Source: JADLBR01 sp964651705
Lineage (GTDB): Bacteria; Verrucomicrobiota; Verrucomicrobiia; JADLBR01
Length of the DNA: 64,000 nt
Reading direction: 5' to 3'
Assembly (NCBI GenBank): GCA_964651705.1
Contig: CAZYWZ010000019.1
Coordinates: forward strand, 1 to 64,000
The translations under genes were made by a program, and so were the position numbers. The notes beneath the pieces are model-generated. The model was not told the origin of the DNA. It did no database searches and was given only the letters and a program-made list of their open reading frames with translations. Below are positions 1 to 8,612 of this stretch, piece after piece. How positions within the stretch are numbered: position 1 is the first letter of the stretch; each line of letters begins with the position of its first letter.

Positions 1-108
1 CGCCTTGGCGCACGCTGCCGAACCGACCGTCCGCGTGCGCCAAGGCGCAGCCTACCATTTTCCGCTCCGGTGGTGCCCCGCACGCTGGGCATGGGATCTA
101 GCTCGAAA
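1..108. repeat. Repeat family B copy 1 (truncated by window edge), long inverted repeat
   Basis: The first 55 bases hold most of a long hairpin. The left arm is cut by the window edge, and the right arm at 35-55 begins GTGCGCCAAGG and ends in CTAC. The flank that follows, to about 108, matches in reverse complement the flank of the copies at 30022-30153 and 61776-61911. It is a dispersed intergenic element and no coding sense is seen in it. Confidence 0.75.
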
Positions 109-121
109 ACTCCAGACGCAG

Positions 122-141
122 CCACGGCCGTGAGGCCGTGG
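122..141. repeat. Repeat family D hairpin, copy 1
   Basis: The hairpin has arms CCACGGCC and GGCCGTGG around a GTGA loop. Three other copies (4667, 15698, 15747) have T in place of C in the left arm and A in place of G in the right arm, so the pair is changed on both sides. That supports a selected stem. Confidence 0.6.
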
Positions 142-230
142 TCCCCTTCCCCCGGGCCCTCCTGCCAAGGGGGCCTCCGCGCGCCGACGGTTTTGCTTTC
201 TAACAGCCTCGGACGGTGTAGCATCTCCGC

Positions 231-854
231 ATGAATCGCGGATCTGTTCCTCTCTCGATTTGCCTTTCCCTCGCCATGGTCTCGGCCTTGGCAGCGGGAG
301 ACTGGCAGCCCCTCTTCGACGGCAAGAGCCTCGATGGCTGGAAATCCAACGACGAAAAACCCGGCTGCTTCAGCGTCGAGGACGGCGCCATCAAGGTCAG
401 CGGCGGGCGCGCGCACCTATTCTATCTGGGCCCCGACGGCAAGGCCTCCTTCAAGGATTTCGAATTCCGCGCCAAGGTCAAGACCACCCCCGGCTCCAAC
501 TCGGGGATCTTCTTCCACACGCAGTTTCAAGAGAGCGGCTGGCCCGCCCGCGGCTACGAGGCCCAGGTCAACGCCACCCACAAGGACCGCCGGAAGACCG
601 GCAGCCTCTATGCCGTGGCGGATGTCTTGGATCAGGCGCCCAACACCGATGGCGAGTGGTTCGACTACGAGGTGCGGGTCGAGGGCAAGAGGGTCACCAT
701 CAGGGTCAACGGAAAGACCTGCGTCGATTTCACCGAGCCCGATCTCCCCGAGGGAACCGAGCGCCGGCTCTCGCAGGGGACCTTCGCCATCCAGGCCCAC
801 GACCCGAACAGCACCGTCTTTTTCAAGGATATCCAGGTCCGCGCCCTGCCCTGA
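231..854 (+). CDS. Secreted DUF1080 (3-keto-disaccharide hydrolase-like) protein
   Basis: This 207-residue protein starts with a signal peptide of about 22 residues ending near ALAAG. A single DUF1080 jelly-roll domain follows. Family features are the early LFDGKSLDGWK motif, a central SNSGIFFHTQF strand and a C-terminal IQVRAL strand. DUF1080 members include 3-keto-disaccharide hydrolases of sugar catabolism, and the fold is concanavalin-like. It is the first gene of a plus-strand set with a beta-propeller, a Gfo/Idh/MocA protein and an FkbM methyltransferase. No clear Shine-Dalgarno is visible before the ATG. The exact substrate cannot be read from the sequence. Confidence 0.85.
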   Translation: MNRGSVPLSICLSLAMVSALAAGDWQPLFDGKSLDGWKSNDEKPGCFSVEDGAIKVSGGRAHLFYLGPDGKASFKDFEFRAKVKTTPGSNSGIFFHTQFQESGWPARGYEAQVNATHKDRRKTGSLYAVADVLDQAPNTDGEWFDYEVRVEGKRVTIRVNGKTCVDFTEPDLPEGTERRLSQGTFAIQAHDPNSTVFFKDIQVRALP

Positions 855-933
855 TGCCAGCCGCCCGCGAAGGCGACACACCCGAGCTGAGACGTCAAAC
901 CCCCGGATTCACCGAAAGCGAGGAAATCCGACT

Positions 934-2421
934 ATGGCGCTGGTGGTCGCTCCGTCGGGCCGTGAGGCAGACATTCTTGTCTGCCCCCGTTGGCCCAGGG
1001 CCACCGCCGCAGGCAGGAATGCCCGCGTCACGAGGGGAGGTTTCCACCGGAATGACGCGGTGCCCCCCGGCGCCAGGCGTTGGGCTCGCACCCCGCAGTG
1101 CGTCTGGCTCGCCCTCCTCTCCATGGCCTCGGCGGCATGCCCCGCCGGCGATCCCCTCCGCATCGTCCCCGTCGACGCCCCCGGCTGGCCGCAGTTCCGC
1201 GGGCCAAGGCGCGATGCGGTATCCACCGAGACCGGCCTGCTGCAACGCTGGCCGGAGGCCGGCCCCCCGCTCGTCTGGCAACTCACCAATATCGGGACCG
1301 GCTATTCCTCCCCCATCATCGTCGGCGACTCCATCTTCGTGACCGGCGACATCGGCGACGATCTCGCGCTCATCGCCCTTGACCTCGACGGGCGCGAAAA
1401 GTGGCGGGCCACGAATGGCCCTTCGTGGGCGAGGCCCTACCCCGGCGCGCGGGCCACCCCCACCTGCGACGGCGGCCGCCTCTTTCTGATGAACGCCCAT
1501 GGCCGGCTCGCCTGCATCGATGCGACAGACGGGACCGAGATCTGGGCCGCCGATATCCTCGATCGCTTCGGCGCCCGCAACATCCAGTGGGCCATCAGCG
1601 AATGCGTCGCCATCGACCGAGACCACGTCATCGTCTGCCCCGGCGGACCCCGGGCCATGATCGCCGCTCTCGACAAGCGCACCGGCGCCACCGCCTGGGC
1701 CTCCCCACCGCTCCGCTTCACCCGGACCCAGAAACCCGGCGGCGCGACTATCGACCCGCCCATCGACGACTGCGACACGGCGGGTTACGCCTCGCCCATG
1801 CTCTTTACCCTCGGCGAACAGCGTCTCATCGCGGGGGCCTCCGGACGACACTTCTTCGTCGCCGATGCCGGCCGCGGCGACCTGCTCTGGACCCAGCCCA
1901 TCCCCACGACGTGGGAGGTCATCGGCTCCATCCCCGTCGCCTGGAATGACGCCTTGATCTTCTCCGCCCCCGACAAGGCCGAGACCCGCAGCATCCGCCT
2001 GACCCGCGGCCCATCCGGACTCCAGACCCACGCCGCGTGGCAGGCGCCCATCGACAACTGCCACGGCGCTTTGCTCGCGCACGGCGACCGCATCTACGGA
2101 TCCGGCTACCGCCGCAGCCGCGGCTGGTCACAGATCGATGCACGCACCGGCGAATTCCTCGGCGGCACCCTCGAACTCACCGGCGGCAGCGCCCTCTTCG
2201 CCGACGGTCTCCTCTACGCCTTTTCGGAAGACGGCACCCTTTCGCTCCTCGAACCCACGCCCCAGGGCCTCCGCGTCGCCGGACAATGCCGCCCCCCCGC
2301 GCCACCCTCCGCCCGTTCCCCCCAACGCGACGCCTGGGCCCACCCCGCGCTCTGCGACGGAAGGCTATACATCCGCAACCACGAGTTCCTCTTCTGCTAC
2401 GACGTCCGCCAGCCCCGGTAG
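934..2421 (+). CDS. Exported PQQ-like beta-propeller repeat protein (start uncertain)
   Basis: The body from about residue 85 on is a PQQ-binding-like beta-propeller. It opens with WPQFRGPRRDAVSTETG, the usual entry motif of PVC secreted propellers, and carries repeated blades of the ALDLDGREKW type. The start is unclear. The ATG at 934 would give 495 residues, but its first 45-50 codons read through repeat-like intergenic DNA (about 947-1080). A hydrophobic stretch, WLALLSMASAACPAG, just before and at the ATG at 1123 looks like a signal peptide. The true start may therefore lie between the two, possibly at a non-ATG codon. Such propellers are usually periplasmic scaffolds or binding proteins; no enzymatic role can be assigned. 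Confidence 0.75.
   Translation: MALVVAPSGREADILVCPRWPRATAAGRNARVTRGGFHRNDAVPPGARRWARTPQCVWLALLSMASAACPAGDPLRIVPVDAPGWPQFRGPRRDAVSTETGLLQRWPEAGPPLVWQLTNIGTGYSSPIIVGDSIFVTGDIGDDLALIALDLDGREKWRATNGPSWARPYPGARATPTCDGGRLFLMNAHGRLACIDATDGTEIWAADILDRFGARNIQWAISECVAIDRDHVIVCPGGPRAMIAALDKRTGATAWASPPLRFTRTQKPGGATIDPPIDDCDTAGYASPMLFTLGEQRLIAGASGRHFFVADAGRGDLLWTQPIPTTWEVIGSIPVAWNDALIFSAPDKAETRSIRLTRGPSGLQTHAAWQAPIDNCHGALLAHGDRIYGSGYRRSRGWSQIDARTGEFLGGTLELTGGSALFADGLLYAFSEDGTLSLLEPTPQGLRVAGQCRPPAPPSARSPQRDAWAHPALCDGRLYIRNHEFLFCYDVRQPR
947..1080. repeat. Repeat-like DNA (family A relative) at the 5' end of the propeller gene
   Basis: The segment near 1040-1075 contains GGTTTCCACCGGAATGACGC, the reverse complement of the module GCGTCATTCC-x-GTGGAAACT found at 29565, 17108 and 61558. 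The sequence is open in the propeller frame. Its resemblance to intergenic repeats suggests the reading frame only happens to be open here. Confidence 0.45.
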
Positions 2422-2495
2422 TCCTCCCGCCTGTCCAGTCGTTTCCGCGCCCGACCATCCTTGACTGCCGCCGCCGACCTCATCCAAACTCGGCC

Positions 2496-3929
2496 ATGCC
2501 AAACCCCCACCCCTCCCACCCCACCCGCCGCCAGTTCTGCCGCGCCGCCGCCGGCACCGCCGCCGCCGCATTCGCGTTCCGCTTCGTCCCTTCCACCGTC
2601 TGGGGCGCCAATTCGCGGCTCGCGCTCGCCGGCATCGGCATCGGCGGCAAGGGCGCCAGCGACATCAAGGGCGCCGTGGGCGCGGGGCTCCAGGTGGTCG
2701 CCCTCTGCGACACCGTCGATTCCACCAAACTCGACGACAAGGGCGGCCGCCTCAAGGGCGTCGCCCAATCCCGCGAGGCCTATCCCGACGCGAAGTTCTA
2801 CACCGACTGGCGCGAGATGATCGCCGACAAGTCCCTCGACTTCGACGCCGTGACCGTCGCGACCTCCGACCACCACCACGCGCATGCCTCGATCGCCGCC
2901 ATGCGCGCCGGCAAGCATGTCTACACCCAGAAGCCCATGGCCCATTCCGTCTGGGAGGCGCGCGCGATGGCGAGGGTCGCCGCGGAAACCGGCGTCAAGA
3001 CCCAGATGGGCAACCAGGCCCACGCCAATGACCACATGCGCCGCGTCGTCGAACTCATCCGCGCCGGCATCCTCGGCAAGGTCAACCAGGTCCACGCGTG
3101 GACCAACCGGCCCATCTGGCCGCAGGGCTTCGACCGATACCCCGATGCCGAGCCCGTGCCCGCCTGGCTCAACTGGGACGCATGGATCGGGCCCGCCACC
3201 CACGTGGATTACAGCCACCACATCGCCCCCTTCAATTGGCGCGGCTACTGGAACTTCGGCTGCGGCGCCCTCGGCGACATGGCCTGCCACATCATGGATG
3301 TCGCCTTCTGGGCGCTGGACCTCGGCTCGCCCGAGAGCGTCAAGGCCGAGGCCGAGGGTGGCAACGACATCTCCGCCCCCATCAATTCCACCATCACGTA
3401 TGTCTTCCCCGCCCGCGGCGCCCGCGCCCCCGTCAAGTTCGTCTGGTACGATGGCCAGAAGGGCGCGAAATTTGACCCGAAGGAGTGGAAGCTGATCCCC
3501 GGCGAGCCCAACCTCCCGCCCAAGGCCATCTTCGAGGGCATCGATACCACCGAGGCCAAGGGCTACGACTGCGTCTTCATCGGCGAGAAGGGCAAACTGT
3601 TCTTCAACCGCGGCAAGAATAACTGGGTCATCAAACCCACCAGCGGCCTCGACGGCTTCAGTTGGCCGGAGCCCTCGATCCCGCGCGCCACGGATCAGAA
3701 TCCCTACAAGGAGTGGCGCGATGCCATCGACGGCAAGATCCCGCAGGCGGAATCCCACTTCGGGCAGGCCGGGCCCTTCACCGAAATGGTCCTCCTGGGC
3801 TGCATCGCGCAGCGCGCCCCGGGCAAGAACCTCCAGTGGGATGGCCCCTCGCTCCAGGTCAAAAACGCCCCGGAGCTCCAGAAATTGGTCCAGCGCGAAT
3901 ACCGCAAGGGCTGGGAACTGAAGGCCTGA
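2496..3929 (+). CDS. Tat-exported Gfo/Idh/MocA family oxidoreductase
   Basis: The 477-residue protein begins with a twin-arginine signal (TRRQFCRAAAG followed by an alanine-rich hydrophobic stretch). The NAD(P)-binding Rossmann domain follows, with a glycine-rich turn, GIGIGGKGASD. The family signature GKHVYTQKPM supplies the usual EKP-like lysine (here QKP) used in catalysis or cofactor binding. The C-terminal half is the alpha/beta dimerisation and substrate domain. PVC genomes carry many such exported paralogues, thought to oxidise sugars or cyclitols, sometimes to 3-keto sugars. It is 74 bp downstream of the propeller and 18 bp upstream of the methyltransferase, so it is probably part of one transcript. 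Substrate unknown. Confidence 0.88.
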   Translation: MPNPHPSHPTRRQFCRAAAGTAAAAFAFRFVPSTVWGANSRLALAGIGIGGKGASDIKGAVGAGLQVVALCDTVDSTKLDDKGGRLKGVAQSREAYPDAKFYTDWREMIADKSLDFDAVTVATSDHHHAHASIAAMRAGKHVYTQKPMAHSVWEARAMARVAAETGVKTQMGNQAHANDHMRRVVELIRAGILGKVNQVHAWTNRPIWPQGFDRYPDAEPVPAWLNWDAWIGPATHVDYSHHIAPFNWRGYWNFGCGALGDMACHIMDVAFWALDLGSPESVKAEAEGGNDISAPINSTITYVFPARGARAPVKFVWYDGQKGAKFDPKEWKLIPGEPNLPPKAIFEGIDTTEAKGYDCVFIGEKGKLFFNRGKNNWVIKPTSGLDGFSWPEPSIPRATDQNPYKEWRDAIDGKIPQAESHFGQAGPFTEMVLLGCIAQRAPGKNLQWDGPSLQVKNAPELQKLVQREYRKGWELKA

Positions 3930-3947
3930 ACCGCCCCAGGATCCCTC

Positions 3948-4646
3948 ATGGCAATCGCACGCACGCATCTGGCGCGCGCGGCATCCGCCGCGGTCGCCGC
4001 CCTCGCCCTCGCCATGGCCACCTGGCTGCTTCTCCAACGCCTGGCCCCCGATCCCTACTCCGTCCCCGATGCCCCGCGCCACGTCTTCATCGATGGCGGC
4101 GCCCATGAGGGAGAGAGCATCCGCGCCTTTAGACACACCCGCATGTACCGCGACCACCCGTGGGAGATCTTCGCCTTCGAGTGCAACCCCGATCTCGCCG
4201 CGCGGCTGTCCGCCGACCCGCATGTCGCCGTCGCCAATCAGGCCATGTGGACCAATGCCGGCTCGGTCGAGTTCTTCCTCACCGATGAGACCACGTGCAG
4301 CTCGGTCTTCGCAAAGGCCGGCACGGGCAATCTCCAAAAACGTCGCGTCGAGGTCCCGTCGATCGATTTCGCCGGGTGGCTCGCCGAACACACCCGCCCA
4401 GAGGACTTCGTCATCTTGAAACTGGACGTGGAGGGCGCCGAATATCCCATCCTGGATCACCTCATCTCCCGCAACGTCGCGGAAAATATCGATATCCTCT
4501 TCATCGAGTTCCACAACGATTGGGTCGGGGTCCCCAAAGAGCGCGACGAGGCCCTGCTCCGCCAACTGCGCGAGCGCGGCATCCGCGTCGAGTTCGCCCA
4601 GTCGAACAAGGATGGGGACTGGTTTGCCCGACCGGGGTGGCCGTAG
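3948..4646 (+). CDS. FkbM-family SAM-dependent methyltransferase
   Basis: This 232-residue protein has an N-terminal hydrophobic helix (about residues 9-29) that should anchor it in the membrane or serve as a signal. A class I methyltransferase fold follows, with the SAM site at FIDGGAHEGES, an acidic residue at AFECNPD, and the FkbM hallmark LKLDVEGAEYPIL. FkbM enzymes are O-methyltransferases, often of sugars or glycans. AGGA lies a few bases before the ATG. The 18-bp gap to the preceding oxidoreductase suggests co-transcription. The membrane anchor is unusual for a cytosolic methyltransferase. Confidence 0.8.
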   Translation: MAIARTHLARAASAAVAALALAMATWLLLQRLAPDPYSVPDAPRHVFIDGGAHEGESIRAFRHTRMYRDHPWEIFAFECNPDLAARLSADPHVAVANQAMWTNAGSVEFFLTDETTCSSVFAKAGTGNLQKRRVEVPSIDFAGWLAEHTRPEDFVILKLDVEGAEYPILDHLISRNVAENIDILFIEFHNDWVGVPKERDEALLRQLRERGIRVEFAQSNKDGDWFARPGWP

Positions 4647-4666
4647 CTCGACGACTCAGTTCGTGG

Positions 4667-4686
4667 CCACGGTCGTCAGACCGTGG
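4667..4686. repeat. Repeat family D hairpin, copy 2
   Basis: This is a perfect 8-bp stem, CCACGGTC and GACCGTGG, with loop GTCA. It lies just after the methyltransferase gene and before a convergent sulfatase gene, a good position for a transcription-ending structure. Confidence 0.65.
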
Positions 4687-4788
4687 ATGTCCCAACGCGC
4701 GGCAGGCATGAAGCCTGGAACTTCACGTCGGTCGGGCTTGCGCGTCTATCCAAAAAGGGTACCGCTCAGGGCAAGGAGGCGGCCACTT

Positions 4789-4872
4789 TGGACTGCGGTG
4801 GCAGAGCGCAGCGGCGACACCGCTTTGGCTTCCGCGCGGAGCCGGAACCCGCGCCCCAAGGGCCAAAGCCCA
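4789..4872. repeat. Repeat family E, copy 1
   Basis: The core reads TTGGACTGCGGTGGCAGAG, followed about 12 bases later by GACACCGCTTT. The same core is at 29657 and 46521, and a diverged version is at 17155. It fills the gap between two convergent genes and is not translated in any plausible frame. Confidence 0.6.
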
Positions 4873-4883
4873 CAATGGTTGGA

Positions 4884-6491
4884 CTACCGCTCGGGCCGAC
4901 GATCCAGACCAACCACCGGACCCGCATCCTCCCGGAACTTCGCCTCGCACCGCCCCCAGAGAGCCGATAGCTCCTTGACCATCTCCGGCATCGACGCCGC
5001 CAGATCCTCCGCCTCGCACCGGTCACGCGAGAGGTCGTAGAGCTCCCATGCGTCGCCATCCTCCCGCGCGGAGACCAGCTTGAAGTCGCCTCTCCGGATC
5101 GCGCGGTTCCCCTCGTGGTGAAAGAACATGTGATCCCGCGTCACGGAACCGTCTTTCGCAAAGGCGGGGACCAGGCTCCGCCCCGGAAACGGCGGCGCCT
5201 GCGCGCCGTTCCACTCGGCCCCGGGGGAGATCCCCGCCAACTCGAGCATCGTCGGCACGAGATCGATCACGTGGCCCAAGTCTCCGCGCCACTCGCCGCG
5301 CGCCGCGATCCCCCGCGGCCAGTGTGCGATCATCGGCGTCGCTATCCCGGCCTCGTGCGTCCACACCTTATATCGCCGCAATGGCGCATTGCTCGCGCTC
5401 GCGAATCCCGGCCCGAGGCACAGGTAGCTCTTCGCCGAGCCGGGCGGGGCCGATGGGTCGTGCCCGTCGCCGCGGATCAGCAGCGTCGCGTCGGCACCGT
5501 TGTCCGATAGAAAGAATACCACCGTGTCCTCGAACGCCCCCATCGCCCGCAACTGCCCCAGCACCCTCCCGATCTCCCGGTCCATCCGGTCCACCATCGC
5601 CGCATGGATGGCCATCTTCGTGGACTGAAACTCCTTCTGCTCCTCGCCGAGGTCCGACCACGCCACGGGATATCGGCTCTCGCCCCCGCCAAGCTGTCCC
5701 ATGATCTCCGGTTTGAAGTACCTCGGCGAGAACTCCGGCTCGCGCGCCGCCAGCCCACAGTCCACGATGCCCAACTCCCGGACCCTGCGCCATCGCGCCT
5801 CGCGCAAGACGTCCCAGCCCTCCCGATATCTGTCCCGGTACTTGGCGATGTCCCCCTCCGGCGCGTGCAGCGGGAAATGCGGCGCGACGAACGCCAGGTA
5901 CCCGAAAAACGGCTGGGCCCCATATTTCTCCGCATGCTCCTTGAGAAAGGCGATCATCTCATCCGCAAATGCCGTCGTGGCATAATACCCGTCCCCCGGC
6001 CCCACCCGCGGCAGTGGCGCGTCATCCCGATAGTGCTTCCCCGGCGTAAAATACCTGTCCCAGTCCTCGAACCAATACGACCGATCAAAGCCCCCATCCG
6101 CCACGGGCAGCGGTGCCCCGAGGACGTGCCATTTCCCCGAGTGATAGCAGCGATACCCCGCCGGCTTCAGATACCGCGGCAGCGTCCGCGCCCACGCGGG
6201 CAACCGGCCCTTCGGCGGATCCATGTGCACCTGCTGCGCGTAGTACCCCGTCATCAGGCACGAGCGCGTCGGCCAGCACCGCCCGGTATTATAGAACTGG
6301 GAGAATCGCACCCCCCCCGCCGCCAGCGCGTCCAGCTGCGGCGTGGCAATCTCGCCCCCGTAGCATCCCGGATCGGAGAATCCCATGTCATCCGCCAGGA
6401 TGATAAGGAAGTTCGGGCTATCCCCCCCGCGCGCTGCGGCGCACGCGCCGAGGGCTACGGCGATTGCTTTCACCCTGCGCGCCACCCTCAT
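4884..6491 (-). CDS. Secreted sulfatase (arylsulfatase family)
   Basis: The 535-residue protein starts at MRVARRVKA with a short signal peptide. The alkaline phosphatase-like sulfatase fold follows. NFLIILADDMG holds the metal-binding aspartates, and CWPTRSCLMTG (Cys72) is the CxPxR formylglycine site. GYRCYHSGKWH holds active-site lysine and histidine, and FLSDNGAD holds further metal ligands. It hydrolyses sulfate esters, probably on a glycan, outside the cytoplasm. It is the last gene of a four-gene minus-strand operon, 7 bp after the isomerase. The Cys must be converted to formylglycine; the FGE-like protein of the same operon lacks the catalytic cysteines (see 8613). Confidence 0.93.
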   Translation of the reverse strand: MRVARRVKAIAVALGACAAARGGDSPNFLIILADDMGFSDPGCYGGEIATPQLDALAAGGVRFSQFYNTGRCWPTRSCLMTGYYAQQVHMDPPKGRLPAWARTLPRYLKPAGYRCYHSGKWHVLGAPLPVADGGFDRSYWFEDWDRYFTPGKHYRDDAPLPRVGPGDGYYATTAFADEMIAFLKEHAEKYGAQPFFGYLAFVAPHFPLHAPEGDIAKYRDRYREGWDVLREARWRRVRELGIVDCGLAAREPEFSPRYFKPEIMGQLGGGESRYPVAWSDLGEEQKEFQSTKMAIHAAMVDRMDREIGRVLGQLRAMGAFEDTVVFFLSDNGADATLLIRGDGHDPSAPPGSAKSYLCLGPGFASASNAPLRRYKVWTHEAGIATPMIAHWPRGIAARGEWRGDLGHVIDLVPTMLELAGISPGAEWNGAQAPPFPGRSLVPAFAKDGSVTRDHMFFHHEGNRAIRRGDFKLVSAREDGDAWELYDLSRDRCEAEDLAASMPEMVKELSALWGRCEAKFREDAGPVVGLDRRPER

Positions 6492-6498
6492 CGACCCC

Positions 6499-7359
6499 TC
6501 ACCCCTGCCCGAGATCCCCCAGAACACCCCGCATCCATTCGACGCTCTTTCGCGTGTTCTCGTCCGTGCCGCTGCACTCGATCGAGACCACGCCATCCCA
6601 GCCCGCGCCATGCAGGAAGGCCATGCATTTGCGGATGTTGTCCGCGTTCACCCCGCCGCCCACGAAGACCTCCGAGCTCCCGATGCCGGTCTCTTCGCCG
6701 CGCACCGCCGCCGCGAGCGCCGGGCTCACGTCCTTGATGTGGCAGTGCGTCACGTGGGGCTGCAGCGCCCTGAGGTATTCCAGCGGATCGTGGCCCGCGA
6801 TGAACGTGTTGCCGGTGTCGAAATTGCAGCGCAGGAACTCGGAATCGAAATGCCGGAACAGGCGCCGCATGAAATCGATGTCGTTGGTGTAGGGCCCATG
6901 CGGCTCGACGTTGATCACGATGCCGTAGTCCTCCGCCCAAGGCAGCACCTGCGCGTAGTTGTCGCAGGTCACCCGGAATACCTCCTCCTTCGTCATCCCC
7001 GGGGTCTCGAAGGCGCCGTCGACGGTATCCACCATCGGGCAGCCGATCTCCGCCGCAAAACGGATGGACTGCTGCACGTACTGCACGCCAAAGGCCGAGC
7101 CGTTGGGCCCCATCATCGGATACGAGCCATCGATCTGAGACACCTCCAGGCCCTTCCCCTCCAGGTAGCGGCGCAGCGCCCGCGGGTTCGATTGGAGGGA
7201 CACCCCGGGATCGTAACCCAGCGCCTGTATGAAATTCTGCCCGTGGATGACCGCAAACTCGATGTGCTTCAGCCCCGTCGCCGCGATCTTGTCGATCGCC
7301 CCCTCGAAGCCGACGCTCAGCGGGCGCCAGTTGTCCGTGTGTAACCCCAGATGTATCAT
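6499..7359 (-). CDS. Sugar phosphate isomerase/epimerase (xylose isomerase-like TIM barrel)
   Basis: The 286-residue protein has no signal peptide. It is an AP-endonuclease-2-like TIM barrel with a plausible metal-binding set: Glu152 (NVEPHGP), Asp181 (NFDTGNTF), His207 (THCHIKDV) and Glu261 (SIECSGTD). A strong Shine-Dalgarno, AAAGGAGG, precedes the ATG by 3 bases. It is co-transcribed with the Gfo/Idh/MocA gene (16-bp gap) and the sulfatase (7-bp gap). Such pairs of an oxidoreductase and an isomerase often work in cyclitol or keto-sugar catabolism; the exact sugar is not deducible. Confidence 0.88.
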   Translation of the reverse strand: MIHLGLHTDNWRPLSVGFEGAIDKIAATGLKHIEFAVIHGQNFIQALGYDPGVSLQSNPRALRRYLEGKGLEVSQIDGSYPMMGPNGSAFGVQYVQQSIRFAAEIGCPMVDTVDGAFETPGMTKEEVFRVTCDNYAQVLPWAEDYGIVINVEPHGPYTNDIDFMRRLFRHFDSEFLRCNFDTGNTFIAGHDPLEYLRALQPHVTHCHIKDVSPALAAAVRGEETGIGSSEVFVGGGVNADNIRKCMAFLHGAGWDGVVSIECSGTDENTRKSVEWMRGVLGDLGQG

Positions 7360-7375
7360 GTGCCTCCTTTCGGCC

Positions 7376-8599
7376 TCAGCCTTTCAGGCCGCCCAGTTTC
7401 GGATCCAGCCTCTCCTTCTCATCCATCATCTGCTTCCACGTCACCACCGACCGCCGATATGCCGCCATGCGGCCAAGGACCGTCACCAGCGTGCTCTTCA
7501 CCGACGGGATGACCGTCGGGTTGGACGCATCGCGCGCGCGGACCAATTCCGCGAAGTCCCGGATATTGGCCACGGCGCCCTCGGTATAGAGGTTGCCGGT
7601 CTCGCCACCGCGGAAGGGAATCTCGCCGCGGATGCTCACCGGGCCATTGTACAGGGTGTCCACCAGCCCGCGCGACCCGAACCACCGCGCCGCGATCTCA
7701 TACCCCCCGGGGACCGCCCGCGTCACCTGGGTCCCGGAGAATGTCAGCAGCACCTCCCCGGGAAAGGCGTACCTGACCGAAAAGTGGTCATAGTTGTCCC
7801 CCTTACCCACCCGCGCCTTCCGCCCCCCGCGGCCCTCGGCCTCCAGCGGGTCGGCATCCACAAACCACGCCGCCATGTCCAGGGCGTGCACCGCCTGCTC
7901 CGTTATGAAATCGCCCGACAGCGCCCGGTACCTCCCCCAATGCTGCAGCCGGAACTCCGGATCCGAATCGTCCGCATCGATCGGGCCCGGACCCCCCGCG
8001 TGGTTGAAGGCCTCCCCGCAGACCAGGGTGCCAATATCTCCGTTTAACACCCGCTTCGCCGCCTCCCGGAATAACGGGTTCGCCCGCGCCTGAAAATCCA
8101 CCAGCACCACCAGGCCCTTTTCCGTCGCCCGCTTGCCCGCCTCCTCGAACGCCATACAACCGGGCACGTCCACCGCGATCGGCTTCGCCACAAAGGCGTG
8201 CTTGCCAGCGGCCACAGCATCTGCCGTGTGCTCCGGATGCAAGAACGGCGGGCTCTCGATCACCACCGCATCCATCTTCCCCTCCAGCATCCGCCTCGCG
8301 CCAGACATCGTCGAATGACGCCGGTCCGCCGCGATAGCGAATTTCTCCCCGAACTTCTCCACCTTGGCCGGGAAATAATCCGCGCAGGCCACGAACTGGT
8401 ACGGCCCGTTCTCCAGGAACAGCGGCGCGATCCATGTGCCCCGCCCACCGCAACCGATCATCCCAAGCTCGATCTTCGAATTCTGCCCCGTGCCCAGCGC
8501 CACGGCCGGCCGCATGATGTTGAAGGCCGCGGCCCCGGCCACCCCCGCGATGAAATCCCGCCGCCCCACCACGCCGCCAGCCTCGCCCGTCGCTTTCAT
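7376..8599 (-). CDS. Tat-signal Gfo/Idh/MocA family oxidoreductase
   Basis: About 407 residues. Two adjacent ATGs exist (8602 and 8599). GGAGG lies 4 bases before the second and only 1 before the first, so the second is preferred. A twin-arginine motif (GRRDFIAG) and hydrophobic stretch head the protein. The Rossmann domain has the turn GMIGCGGRGTW, and the family motif is GKHAFVAKPIA with the conserved KP lysine. It shares the fold of the 2496 gene but is clearly divergent from it. Its place between an FGE-like gene and a sugar isomerase points to periplasmic oxidation of a sugar released by the sulfatase. The function is inferred from context. Confidence 0.88.
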   Translation of the reverse strand: MKATGEAGGVVGRRDFIAGVAGAAAFNIMRPAVALGTGQNSKIELGMIGCGGRGTWIAPLFLENGPYQFVACADYFPAKVEKFGEKFAIAADRRHSTMSGARRMLEGKMDAVVIESPPFLHPEHTADAVAAGKHAFVAKPIAVDVPGCMAFEEAGKRATEKGLVVLVDFQARANPLFREAAKRVLNGDIGTLVCGEAFNHAGGPGPIDADDSDPEFRLQHWGRYRALSGDFITEQAVHALDMAAWFVDADPLEAEGRGGRKARVGKGDNYDHFSVRYAFPGEVLLTFSGTQVTRAVPGGYEIAARWFGSRGLVDTLYNGPVSIRGEIPFRGGETGNLYTEGAVANIRDFAELVRARDASNPTVIPSVKSTLVTVLGRMAAYRRSVVTWKQMMDEKERLDPKLGGLKG

Positions 8600-8612
8600 C
8601 ATGCCTCCGTTC

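Noticed and set aside
2397..4565. Long open frame of over 700 codons on the minus strand opposite the Gfo/Idh/MocA and methyltransferase genes
   Set aside because: It is the shadow of high third-position GC in the real plus-strand genes; no start signal or family motif is seen.
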